DNA of 64,000 nt. Source: Closterium sp. Naga37s-1. Its lineage: Eukaryota; Streptophyta; Zygnematophyceae; Desmidiales; Closteriaceae. Below the pieces are notes generated by a model. That model searched no databases. It was not told where the DNA came from and worked only from the letters and a program-made list of their open reading frames with translations. Below are positions 21,765 through 32,400 of the stretch, in pieces. The translations under genes and the position numbers were made by a program. The stretch covers positions 1,240,001 through 1,304,000 of the forward strand of contig CANJKZ010000979.1 in the NCBI GenBank assembly GCA_947471745.1, read 5' to 3'. The stretch's first letter is position 1; the number at the start of each line of letters is the position of its first letter.

Positions 21765-21889
21765 TGAGAAGAAACGAGGAATGAGAATGACTAAGGGAAA
21801 GTTGGGTACAAATACAAACCCTAGAAAACTGTACCCCATATGTGCTACCCCACTATAGCCTACAGTAGCTCTGTCATATAAATCTGACA
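21765..21889 (-). repeat. 5' LTR of E4
   Basis: Identical to 14552-14676. Target copy TAAGG follows. Confidence 0.95.
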
Positions 21890-21969
21890 TAAGGCTAAAC
21901 CCACTATAGCCTAGACAACTGTAAACACATAAACTAAGCCTAGATATAACTAAGCATATATGTTTGACA
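21890..21969 (-). repeat. 5' LTR of E3, inner-end fragment displaced by E4
   Basis: After the TAAGG copy it reads CTAAACCCACTATAGCC and on to GTTTGACA, matching 3983-4064 of the 3' LTR. It is followed by target copy TGTAT. Confidence 0.9.
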
Positions 21970-21974
21970 TGTAT

Positions 21975-23345
21975 ATGTATACGTACGTATGTGAGTCTGT
22001 ATGTATATATATACGTATGTATGTGTGTATTTGCGTGTGCATGTTTGTGTAAATTTATACATTGCAATATCAATGTATGTCTGTGATTTTTAACAAAAAG
22101 ACTCAGGCCTATCATTTCACAGACATGTGTGCGACCACTTCGAACTAGATTTGATAGGGTTGACATTTTTTTGTATACTTCACAGATTGTGTTGTTTTAT
22201 GTGACAGTTGATTATTCAAAATCTTTGCTATTGACCCCCTTCCCCCTCCCATGCTAGGCAGGGGATGACGGTAGCTTAGTTTTTGGGTCGTTAACTGTTA
22301 CGCATTTTATTATGTGCATGTATGTGCATCATGATTCATGGCATTATATTAAATATTATGCATCCTACATCATTATTTATGCATCATGCATCTATTTATC
22401 ATTACCACAACATCATTTAATAGTATAACATATTACCGGTAATACATACAGTATAGCATATCTGCACAAAACCATTGACAAAGAAAGATCACATGGTTTA
22501 ATATAATGTGAACAGTATTCAAAACTGCTCAACAATTTGGGAAGGGTACTGTAGTTTACGAAATTTATTTTCATATTATATAAAAAAAAATGAAAATAAA
22601 TATGAAAATAAAATTTGGCAAAATCGATCGTAAAGGGTTGTTTCGCAACCCAAAAAGCGAAGTCAGCCACCCAGTATCTTGTATTCTGATCGTTCCACAA
22701 GCGTTTCCCAAACAAGATTTCCTCCGCTTCGTGCGCTTCGTCAAGTGTGGGAGGCAACCATCATCCACCAATTTCCACCGTCTCCCTGCTAGTGTTTGGA
22801 GGGTGAACAGCTGGCTTGGCGCGCGCTTGTGACCCGAATCTCCGCGAGACACATCCGTTCGATTTCTTCTCGAAACCCTACCCCAACGTAGAGATTTGTC
22901 AAAATTCCGCCCTGACACGTACAACATCGCATCCCACCGCAATAAAGTGAACTCATATGACGCCACAAGAATGGTTCGCGACCTGGCGCGGAGCACAGTG
23001 AAGCCCGACCAAACGAACCTCAGGCCCTCCACAAACTACTCGAGGGTGCGAGGACATAAGGCGCACGAACCAGACTCAACCTCTGTGTAAACTAAATGAA
23101 CTGTTTCTAAACGCGATCCATCTTACATAAACGCGTTTTATACATCGGGTTGGTACAGGCCTCCATATCCCAAGTCAACGCGCGCCCCGAATACCAACGC
23201 GATTCGCCACTGGTGCTTTCAACATCACAAATGTCGACATTTCTTACAAAAGGGGGGGTATCCTTCTCCAGGTCATCTGTCCCAAACTCCTCCAGTTGGC
23301 TTATCACTCCACAATTTGCCTTGCTTCCCAACACACTCAATCATA
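21975..23345. other. intergenic region upstream of the first coiled-coil gene
   Basis: AT-richer than the elements, with ATGTATATGTATACG-type repeats near 21970-22040 and CAT-rich stretches near 22310-22400. I see no conserved coding frame. The short open frames in 22413-23090 overlap on both strands and resemble no family I know. The promoter of the following gene probably lies near 23100-23340, with no clear TATA box. Confidence 0.55.
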
Positions 23346-24329
23346 ATGGCAGCGGTAGTTTTCCACGCGTATCAGGCACAGGCGGCCGTGAGCCTTCTCA
23401 TCCTCCTCACCATTCTTCCGTCGTCGCATGCGCAAAGCTCTTACCTCGTCGTCCGAGCGAAGCAGCTCAGAGCCGCATCTGACTCATACGCCGCGGATCT
23501 CAAGGCCGCGCAAGCCGTCGCTGCGCAGAAAGCGCAGGATGAAGCCGATGCTGCCGCCGCGATCGCCGCTATCGAGAATGACAATACCGCGGATAATCTC
23601 CGCTCCGCTCTGGACAGCATGAAAGACGCGATGGACGGTGCGAAGTACGATCTCGACGATGCGAACAGAATCTTGTCTTATCGCAAGCAGGCCTACATCC
23701 AAGCGCAGATCGATCCCACCAGCCACCCCGAGCTGCCCGCTGCCACGAAAGCCGTCAACGACGCGGCGCGCCGGGTGAAAATGACTGCAGCGCTTCTCGA
23801 CGAATGGCGCAACGTCATCGCGGACGCGGCAGCGGCGATCAAGGATGCGCTGTCAGCATACGAAAAAGACCCGTCGCCAGTAAATAAGGTGGCTGTTGCG
23901 GAAGCGGAATCCGTTAAGTCGTCCGTGGAGGAGGTTCTCCCGGATATCGAGAGCCAGGCGGATCGCGCGAAGGCGAAACTTGTCAAGGCTCAGAATAACT
24001 ACCAGAGGCTCGTCACCCTGGGCCCCCAAAGCGTCGACATTTTCAAGTCTGCCATGGACGACGCGACGAACGACGTCGCACTGGCGCAGAAGTCGTACGA
24101 CGACGCGATGGCGATCTACAACGACGCTGTCGCAGCGCTGGACAATTTCATGACGAATCAGGTCAAGGCGCTGGCGGTGGCGAAGGCGAACCTCGCGGCG
24201 GTGAAGATAAACCGCGCGGTGGCGGATAAGCGCGTGGTGCAGCTGGCGGACCGCGCCAAGGCAGGCCTTGCGCGCGCCGTGGATGCGGAAAAGGCGGTGC
24301 AGGATGCGACGATCATGGCCAAGCCGTGA
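23346..24329 (+). CDS. secreted Ala-rich coiled-coil protein, family unknown
   Basis: Single-exon frame. I choose the Met at 23346 (MAAVVFHAYQ) because a hydrophobic segment (AAVSLLILLTILPSSHA) follows with a typical signal-peptidase site before QS. An upstream Met at 23316 is possible. The mature part of about 300 residues is nearly all helix-forming (Ala, Lys, Asp, Glu, Val) with heptad character. It shows loose repeats of about 50 residues, each beginning at a Tyr followed by a short Pro turn (DPTSHPE, KDPSPVN, LGPQSVD). No Cys and no enzyme motif are visible. It resembles the products at 41266-42891 and 63543-64000 in composition and repeat style. A cell-wall or extracellular structural role is only a guess. 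Confidence 0.75.
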   Translation: MAAVVFHAYQAQAAVSLLILLTILPSSHAQSSYLVVRAKQLRAASDSYAADLKAAQAVAAQKAQDEADAAAAIAAIENDNTADNLRSALDSMKDAMDGAKYDLDDANRILSYRKQAYIQAQIDPTSHPELPAATKAVNDAARRVKMTAALLDEWRNVIADAAAAIKDALSAYEKDPSPVNKVAVAEAESVKSSVEEVLPDIESQADRAKAKLVKAQNNYQRLVTLGPQSVDIFKSAMDDATNDVALAQKSYDDAMAIYNDAVAALDNFMTNQVKALAVAKANLAAVKINRAVADKRVVQLADRAKAGLARAVDAEKAVQDATIMAKP

Positions 24330-25080
24330 TAAAATCATAGTTTCATTCTGGAATGCCAGCAGGTGGTGAGCTGGGCTACAGCGTCTTGAGAAAGAGCAGA
24401 ACGTCTTTTCCTCGGATGCAAATAAAGCGGGAAATGTGTTGGGTGCCTTGCCCAATGCCGCTGCCCCTCTGTTGGCGTGGTGATCTTAGAAATTCGGCTG
24501 GTTTATTATATTTGTTAAGATCATTCATGGAGATCTGGAAAACTGCAACCTGTACCTTAACCTTTGGATGTGGTTCTTAGCAGCCTCTGCTCAACGTCAA
24601 CCCTTGATTAGGCACACCCATCCACCATGGTAGAACTTTCCAACAGCATGGAGTGATCCCCCCCCCGGGCCAAATATCACAGATCTTTTTATTTTCAATC
24701 TAATATCAAACCATAGAAGCGCTGGCCAGGATAATGATGACTTTTCAATGCCCCATGTGCATGTATCAATGTAAGCAATGCTGTCTATAGATGAGGATGT
24801 ATACAACCTTGGTAGTTGGGTAAACAACAGTACTGATATCCGCAAATTGTTTTACCTTACATGGTGATCTATATTCTATTTGGAAGGGGTGGGGTAATGG
24901 GGAAGGGGATGAAATACACTATACAGTGCATACATCTACAGTCGTACTTGTGTAACATGAATACACTTCATCCCCAACAAGACATTTTTAGAGAAAGCAA
25001 CATGGTCGCGCGGGAAAGAAGCAGACCCTCCAGCATATTGGTGCTGTTCGCCAGCACCATCATATCCAAAAACCACGGGA
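24330..25080. other. intergenic, nothing recognised
   Basis: Downstream of the coiled-coil gene. AATAAA occurs at about 24420 as a possible polyadenylation signal. No conserved frame, repeat or RNA is seen. Confidence 0.5.
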
Positions 25081-25081
25081 T

Positions 25082-25129
25082 AACGACGGGATCAGGAAGG
25101 TGGGTCTCGCCTTCCTGATCCCGTCAGTT
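25082..25129. repeat. hairpin, 16-bp perfect arms
   Basis: GACGGGATCAGGAAGG (25085-25100) pairs with CCTTCCTGATCCCGTC (25110-25125) across a 9-base loop. The pairing extends to TAAC/GTTA at the outside with one bulged base. It is not beside a gene end I can identify. Confidence 0.85.
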
Positions 25130-25207
25130 AGAGTTCGTTAACCTCCGTCAGCTTGGTCAGCCCGTGAAAAAAGTGCCGAGCCTCACCTACCGTCCAAACC
25201 AACAAAC

Positions 25208-25236
25208 AAAGTGGGCGTCTGGCGAACGCCCACTTT
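25208..25236. repeat. hairpin, 11-bp perfect arms
   Basis: AAAGTGGGCGT and ACGCCCACTTT are separated by 7 bases. It lies about 80 bases beyond the previous hairpin, so the two may belong to one foldback insertion. Confidence 0.8.
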
Positions 25237-25979
25237 CTCCACCAAATCTAACAGTTCGACGGCATCTGGAAGCGGGGACGAAACTTCGTTCCCAGGCAAA
25301 ATGCCATCCCCTAGCCATGCCATCGTCATGCCGCGTTTTTCAAAGCACAGCGGTGGCACAGCCGACGCATTGCTGTTCAGAGGGTAACCCTTGAACAAGC
25401 CTGTAGTTTAACAAAGGGGGGTTCGTATACCCCCCATTTTTCCCTCCCAAACACACCTTCGAAATGCCCCCCGAGCATAACTTGAGTTGTGTCTGGGCAT
25501 GAGCACGTGGTAGCGGGGGTTGTGTTTGAGCGGGGTGTGTTTTATTTGCGTTTTTTACCCACGTTGAGCAATTTTTGGTCAGCGGGCAGCACAAGGGTCA
25601 GGGATGAGCAAATTTCGCGCCATTGGGGGGAAGGTGGGGATGGACCTTCCCGACGCGGTTGAGAAATTTCGCCTTTCGGGCGCGCGTAGTTTCTCGGGCG
25701 GCATTTCGCCCAAACCTCGGAGGAGGGTTCCGCCCCCGTTTCTATATGCGGTCGCGATGCTGATGCCATCGTTTCCTGTTGAAGAAACGATTTGCTGGCG
25801 AACAGCACCATTGTTCGATTCTGGAAAATCCCAGAAAATCCTCACCAACCACCCCGTCAGCTCACCAAGTCACGCCACCCCCAGTATGTACAGTAACTCG
25901 TTGACCCATCCGAGTCCTTGGATTTGCCATTGAGACTGGGAGAATGCGTGGCTGTCAGGCATGGTGTCATGGACAGTAG

Positions 25980-26145
25980 ATGGACCCATGCACCATGATG
26001 GCTGGGTGGCTGGGTGGATGTGTGGTGAAATCGAATGGCTGGATAAATGTTTGAGTGGACTCAAAAACAAAATCGATGAAATGGACCCATGGTGGCTGGG
26101 TCCAGGTGGATGGATGTGTGGTGAAATAGAATGGCTGGATAAATT
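25980..26145. repeat. local direct duplication around a short palindrome
   Basis: Copy 1 is about 25980-26048 and copy 2 about 26081-26144. Both contain ATGGACCCATG, TGGCTGGGT and GGATGTGTGGTGAAAT followed by GAATGGCTGGATAAAT. Between them at 26050-26065 sits TTTGAG-TGGA-CTCAAA, a 6-bp-arm palindrome of the type seen in the EXORDIUM and COP1 genes. Confidence 0.8.
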
Positions 26146-26149
26146 GATT

Positions 26150-27498
26150 CGCGGGGGTGGTTGGTTTGGTGTGGTGTTGTCGTCGCCACACCATGTCAAC
26201 GACATGTTGGCGAGGCGCAAACACTGCTCTAAAAGCAAGGAAAAGTATTTCACACAGATCGCGAGGGAGCTGTCGCAGGCTTCAAAGCATTCTGCATATC
26301 TGACACCACACTGCATATCTGACACCACACTGCACCACACATATGTTCCCGCATGCTAGCTTGCTGCCTCAGGCCACACCCCGCCGCCATTTCACGCGCT
26401 TTCTCTAAGACCGTACTCTATGTCCGATGTACATGTCGACAGACATGCTCTTACACCCTCTTACAAGCTCCAGCATCATCAAGCAAGAGACGATAGATGG
26501 CACTAGTAGGCTCACATTCTCTTCTCCCTGTGTGTGTAACAAGGTTGGTATTTATCCTGGAATTCGCTCCCCTCAACCATTCGACGAGGAATGGGCGAGC
26601 TATTTGTGCGTTCTTGGGCCGTGTCACATTAGGGACCACGGCTCCTCCTGATGTTTTGGGAAGTGATCCCAGTCTCCGCTACGACCTGCATCAAGAAGCC
26701 AGACACCGAATTTCATTTCTCAGAGTTTTCCCTTGCGGCGTCTTATTGAATAAATCTCTCCGAAATTACGGAGTCGTCACCATTCAATCCACCGCTGTCG
26801 GCCGCCGCCTCTTCCTCCCTCCAACACCCCTGATTATTTTATTCCTATTTGTTGTTCTCGTTTGCGCCTTGTTTGGTTAGTAAATAGGACTCTAGAACGC
26901 GCGAGTTTCTTGGATACTCCTGTTACCTCCGAAAATTTGGATGAAACGCTAGCAGCGAACTCGACTCGAAAGTCACCCAATCGCCGAGCCGACTGGCCCG
27001 AGCGTAGATCTCGCATTAGGATCTCGGTTCGGAACGAACCAAGATGGCCGGTCTGGTTGTCGCGCTTGACCCACTCATTTCGGAGATTAGTTATTCTGTA
27101 GGTCAGGGTACAGAGCGATTGTTCCTCCCGGTCCGATCTCATCGGCACGCGCCGCGGCGCCGCGCCGCCACTGCCCCCCAGCTCGCCCTCTTCGCGTCGC
27201 TTCTCCTTTCCGCAGTCCCCGTGATGTGCGGCGTCAATCACGCTGATCACTTTCGGGTCGAGCGCGCGCCGAGTAGAGGGAATGGCGGCGGGCGGGCGGC
27301 TGCTCTCGCGTCGTCTACCGCGGCTCGACAAAGAGGAGCCGTTGCCAGCGAGTCGAGGCGGGAAACTCTCTCATTGGCTCCCCGGCTAGCGGCCACGTGG
27401 CGTACTCCCGTTGGCGTTCATCGACTCAGGTACGGAGTGCCTCCCCCCTGCCCTACTGCTAACCCCCGTTCCTCTCCACGTGCTCTTTCCTTGAAGCG
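26150..27498. other. intergenic / possible 5' region of the EXORDIUM-like gene
   Basis: No frame with recognisable conservation. CATATCTGACACCACACTG is duplicated in tandem near 26296-26335. Sequence becomes GC-rich and CpG-rich from about 27000, compatible with a promoter or 5' UTR of the downstream gene. An ATG at 27499 begins a short frame with PSAAA repeats. Confidence 0.5.
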
Positions 27499-27720
27499 AT
27501 GAAGTCGTTCCTTTCACAGATCGCATCATCAGCACCGTCAGCGGCAGCGCCGTCAGCGGCAGCGCCGTCAGCGGCGTTGGATTGCTTCGCTTATCCCCGG
27601 AATCTACCGCTCTCCTTTCTCTTTCCCACCCAGACCAACCTCCTTTCCCTCCCCCCTCTTCCACCCACTCCCCTCCCCCCCACCACCCCCCACTCTTTCC
27701 CCCCTTCCCCTTCTCCGCAG

Positions 27721-28005
27721 GTATCACGAGAAGCGCCGCAGCTACAGCGCCGTCCGCACTGCACCCGGTAACCAGCCGCTCTCCCCGCCTTCACCCCCTT
27801 TTCCCGCCTCCCCCTCTCCCCCATTCCCCTTCTCCGCAGGTATCAGGGGAAGCGCGGCGGCAGTGCGATCCTGGCTGCAGTTGGTAACCAGCCGCCCTCC
27901 CCAGATCCCCCTCAACTTCCGCTCGGGCCCCCCAATTTCTCCCCCTTCCCTTTCTCCGCAGGTATCAGGGGAAGCGCGGCAGCAGTGCCGTCCTCACTGC
28001 AGCTG
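27721..28005 (+). repeat. three tandem copies of a 44-47-bp exon-like module
   Basis: Modules at 27721-27767, 27840-27883 and 27962-28005 each follow a pyrimidine tract plus CTCCGCAG and are followed by GTAACCAGCCG. Each is therefore bounded by a plausible acceptor and donor. The body reads GTATCAGGGGAAGCGCGGC onward. The period is about 120 bp. They may be small 5' exons of the EXORDIUM-like gene; use of any one is not proven. Confidence 0.6.
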
Positions 28006-28094
28006 GTAACCAGCCGCCCTCCCCACCTCCCCCTCCCCTTCCTCCTCCTCCTCCTCTCTCCGCTCCTGCACCCAAGCAGTCTCTTTCTCTCTCC

Positions 28095-28098
<4 letters not shown>

Positions 28099-28165
<67 letters not shown>

Positions 28166-28200
28166 CCCAGCAGAAGCAGAAGCAGAAGCAGAAGCAGTAG
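28099..28200 (+). repeat. (CAG)n microsatellite
   Basis: About 20 CAG units starting at 28099, then CAGAAG units. One frame gives poly-Gln, another poly-Ala on the opposite strand. It lies upstream of the probable first long exon. Confidence 0.9.
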
Positions 28201-28241
28201 GAGGGGGAGGAGAGTTAAGGGCAGCAATTGCGAAGTTAAAC

Positions 28242-29364
28242 ATGCGTTCTGGTCAAAGAGAAAGCAGTGGGAACTTCACATCAGGTGCAGCCGCAGCAGC
28301 GTCATCATCAGCAGCAGGCGCAGCAGCAGCAGCAGGGCCAGTAGCAGCAGCAGGCGCAGCAGCAGCAAGAGCAGCAGCAGCAGCGCCATCAGCAGCAGTA
28401 ACTGCAGCGGAAGTCTCATCCCCTGGTGTCCCATCCAATAAAGTCACACTCAGTAATAGCTCTCTCAATAATGCCGCTCTCAATAAGCCGCTCTCCAAGG
28501 GGGGAATGAAGGCGGCGTGCCACAGGTGGCCGTGCAGCGTGCGCCCCAGCCTGTGCGGCGTGATGCATCGCCCCATCCGCGTCTACCTCATCTGGTTCGG
28601 GCCGTTCTCCGCCGCGCAGAAGAACATTCTCAGAAGCTTCATCCGGTCCATCTCGGACCGGAGGGATCCAGAAAACACAGGTGGGTGTGTGGAGGGGAAG
28701 GGAGGGGACGTGGAGAAGGGATGGTGGGGGTGTGAGTGCGTGGGCGTGTGTGTGCGTGTGTGGGGACGGGGAGGGGGGCCGAGGGGGATCCCGCAAGCAA
28801 TCTTTCCTTCTCACTCCCCCCACCTCCCCTCGCACTCCCCTCTCAGTCCCCAGCTGGTGGGACATCAACCGTCAGTATCACGACTGCAGTGGCCGCCCGG
28901 TCTCTCCTCCGTGTCTCTCAAAGGCGAATCATCATACCCCTTCCTTGCTTCCCTCCCTACTCCCATCTATCCCCTACCTCGCCCACTCAGTCCCCAGCTG
29001 GTGGGACATCAACCGTCAGTATCACGACTGTAGTGGCCGCCCAGTTTCCTCCTCCGTGTCCCTCAAAGGCGAGTCCTCATACCCGTTCGGCCGCCGCTCT
29101 TCCCGCCGCTCGTCTTCTGGCCGCCCATCTTCCAGCCGCCCATCTTCCAGCCGCCCGGTTTCCCATCGTCCGGATGAGATTAGCAGTAGCAGTGGTGACA
29201 GGGGTGGCAACAGCAGTGGCACTACCAGCAGCAGTAACAACAGCAGCAACACAACCAGCAGCAGCAGCAGCAACACGACCAGCAGCAGCAGCACCAGCAG
29301 CAGCAGCAGCGGCGCTGACCCAATCAGCAACAGCTGCACCAGCAAACACAGCAGTGCCAACACA

Positions 29365-29459
<95 letters not shown>

Positions 29460-32400
29460 CATCATCATCATCAGCAGCAGCAGCAGCAGCATCAGCAGAA
29501 GCATCAAGCGCGGCACGCAGGGGTTTCGGTGGATAGGCGAGAAAGGCCTTCTCCCGACGCTCTTTGGCTCCCTCGGATCAACGGCATCGGTGCATGCAGT
29601 CATCCGCGAGTCCATCTTGAGACGATACCTGCCCTTCGACACTGAAGGGGTTTATTTCGTGATCTCCTCTCCTAGAATGAAGAGGGTGAGTGGTGGTAGG
29701 GAGCGCGGGTGCTGGTAGTTTGCTCTTTGGGTCCCTGGGATCAACGGCATCGGTGCATGCAGTCATCCGCGAGTCCATCTTGCGGCACCAACTCCCGTTT
29801 GACACCAAGGGCGTTTACTTCGTGATTTCGTCTCCGAGGATGAAACGAGTGAGTGGGTTTGGAGTGAGTGGGTGTGGTAGGGAGTGGGGTCGACAGCATC
29901 GGTGCATGCAGTCATCCGCGAGTCCTCCCGTTTGACACCAAAGGAGTCTACTTTGTGATCTCCTCTCCACGCGTGAAACGAGTGAGTGAGTTTGGGGTGA
30001 GTGGGTGTGGTAGGGAGCGCGGGTGCTGGTAGTTCACTCTTTGGGTCCCTCGGGTCGGCAGACAGCATCGGTGCATGCAGTCATCCGCGCGTCCATCTTG
30101 AGACGCGAGATCCAGACCTAGCTCAGTGAGCTGCGAGTGCATCTTGAGACGGCACCTGCCCTTCGATACCAAGGGGGTCTACTTTGTCGTCTCCTCTCCC
30201 CGCATCGCATGGAACGAGTGAGTGGGCTTGAGTGTGGTGGGGCAGGGGTTGGGGCGACAAGGGATGTCTTTCCATAGCTGTGTGGGTGGCTTGGGTCGCT
30301 GGGGTCAACAGCATCGTGATGTAAGTGAGGTCTTGAGACGCTTCAAAAACTCACTTATATCACGTGGGCGAGAAGGGGTCTCTTTCCATCCATAGCTGTG
30401 TGGGTCGTAATTTGTTACGATTGAGTGAGCTTGGGGGAGTGAGGCTGGTGAAGGGGTTTTGCAGCTCCTTCTATGCCTGGCACTATTACGTTCCCATGAA
30501 TTCCCCCCACCAATTCCTCCACCGCTCAAACTCTTCCCCTTTCCCCCCCTCCCCGTCCAACTCTCCGTTCCCCCTTCCCCACCCCTTCCCCCCCTCCCCG
30601 TTTCCGCTGACAGCAACTGAAGGGGTTTTGCAGCTCCTTCTGTAGCTGGCACTCATACATCGCCATAATTCTCCCCCACCCCCTTCCTCCAACGCTCAAA
30701 CTCTTCCCCCTTCCTCTCTCCCCATCCCCCATCCTCCCCCCCCCCGTCCTTCCCCCCCCGTCCTCCCCCCCATCATTCCCCTGACAGAAGATGATGTTGA
30801 AAGGGTTTTGCACCGCCTTCTGTGGCTGGCACTCATACATCATTTTTGAGACGTCTCAAAAGGCTGGCACTCATACATCATCCTCTCATCCACTGTCAGA
30901 ATCATACACACATTCCAACCCCGCACTCCGTGTTTCCACCTCTCCCCGCCATCATTCCCCTGACAGAAGATGATGCTGAAAGGATTCTGCACCACCTTCT
31001 GTGGCTGGCACTCATACATCAACATGATGGGCAAGAGGATCAAGACGAGCCTCGTGGGCAACCCTGCCGGAAGGGTAAGGCGTTGTTGAGTGCGGCTGAA
31101 TGCGGTTGAATGTGGTTGAGTGAGGCGGAGCGGTTGTGGAATGACCGTGGTTTGATTGTACTTCTGTGGCTGGCACTCATACATCAACATGATGGGCAAG
31201 AGGATCAAGACGAGCCTCGTGGGCAACCCTGCCGGAAGGGGTAAGGCCTGATTCAGTGAGGTGGAACGTGGTTGAGTGAGGTTTACTGAGGCTGAGTGCG
31301 GTTGAGTGGTTTTCTCGAATTCCCCGCATTTGACCATGGTTCTGCAGCTCCTACTGTGGCTGGCACTCATTCATCGCCATGATGGGCAAGAGGCTCAAAA
31401 CGAGCCTTGTCGGAAACCCTACCGGTAGGTTAAGGCGAGGTTCAGTGCGGTTGAATGTGGTTGAGTGTGGTTGAGTGAGGTTCACTGAGGCTGAGAGCGG
31501 TACAGTATGGTAATGTGGATTTTACTGGCACTGTTCTACGGTGCTTCTGTGGCTGACACTCATACATCCCCATGATGGGGAAGAGGATCAAGACAAGCCT
31601 CGTGGGCAACCCTGCCGGCAGGGTAAGGCGAGGTTGAGTGCGGCTGATTGCGGTTGAAAGTAGTTGAATGCAGTTGCATGCAGTTGAGTGCAAGGAAAAG
31701 GATTTACATGCACTCATCTCTACCCTCTTGTCTTCTTCCCCTTACCTTGTTCTTATATCCCTGACTTCCTATTCCCCCTTGCTTCTCCCTTGCTTCCCCC
31801 CTCCTCCCCTTCCCCAGTGTCTGCCTAACTGTGCATCATGGGAGCTAGCATCCAGCCTAGCGCCCCCCAACAGCGACAAGGGCATGGACGCACTGGTCTC
31901 CACCTTCGCCCACGAGCTTGCAGAGGCCACTAGCGCTGTGCTCTCCCTCAGCTCTCTCTTTCCACTCCCACCTACCTCTCCACCCATGCCAGTGCTTGCC
32001 CAATTGTGCATCGTGGGAATTAGCCAGCAGCCTGGCGGCCCCCAACAGGGATAAGGGCATGGACGCCTTCGTCTCCACCTTCGCCCACGAGCTCGCAGAG
32101 GCCACGAGCGACCCGTACCTGTCGACCTGGATGGACGAGAAGGGCAATGAGAACGCCGATATGTGCTCCTACAGGTGCGTGTGTGTGTGTGTGTGCTCTT
32201 GCAGAGGCCACATGAGGTTGGATGCGGTTCGTTGTGTGTTGTGTAATAAATATGGTATTATATTGGATATGGTAATGTATCGTATATGGTAATGTATCGG
32301 ATGTGGTATTGGTTGTGTAGCAGCTCCCTACACAGATGATTAAGAGGAAGGGGGGGGGGGGGGGGGGAGGGGGGGGTGGAGGAGGGGAGGAGGGGAGATT

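Larger units (their letters stand above)
14552..21889 (-). mobile_element. copia element E4, recent insertion in the E3 5' LTR
   Basis: Two 125-bp LTRs (14552-14676 and 21765-21889) read identical. They start TGAGAAGAAACG and end TCTGACA, flanked by TAAGG (14547-14551 and 21890-21894). It has a polypurine tract next to the left LTR and a primer site TGGTATCGAGCAGG next to the right LTR. Full gag-pol content is present at 14884-20855, but with one frameshift and two stops, so it looks structurally young yet coding-defective. Confidence 0.95.
3905..21969 (-). mobile_element. copia element E3, host of three nested insertions
   Basis: Its outer ends are flanked by TGTAT at 3900-3904 and 21970-21974, a 5-bp target duplication. 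The 3' LTR is at 3905-4064. The 5' LTR is in three pieces (13069-13141, 14539-14551, 21895-21969) that rejoin to about 160 bp, the length of the 3' LTR. Nested elements are E6 (7578-9124), T1 (13142-14533) and E4 (14552-21889). Without them E3 is roughly 7.8 kb. Its coding frame has several stops, so it is inactive. Confidence 0.93.

Noticed and set aside
25397-25890. GC-rich frames on both strands with FSGGISPKP-like sequence
   Set aside because: Overlapping open frames on both strands without family resemblance or plausible start. Left as intergenic.
30098-30160. CTTGAGACG occurrences as additional palindrome sites
   Set aside because: Here the bases are the native codons of ILRR in the PHI-1 exon copies, with no palindromic partner, so they are not counted with the TTTGAG-N4-CTCAAA set.
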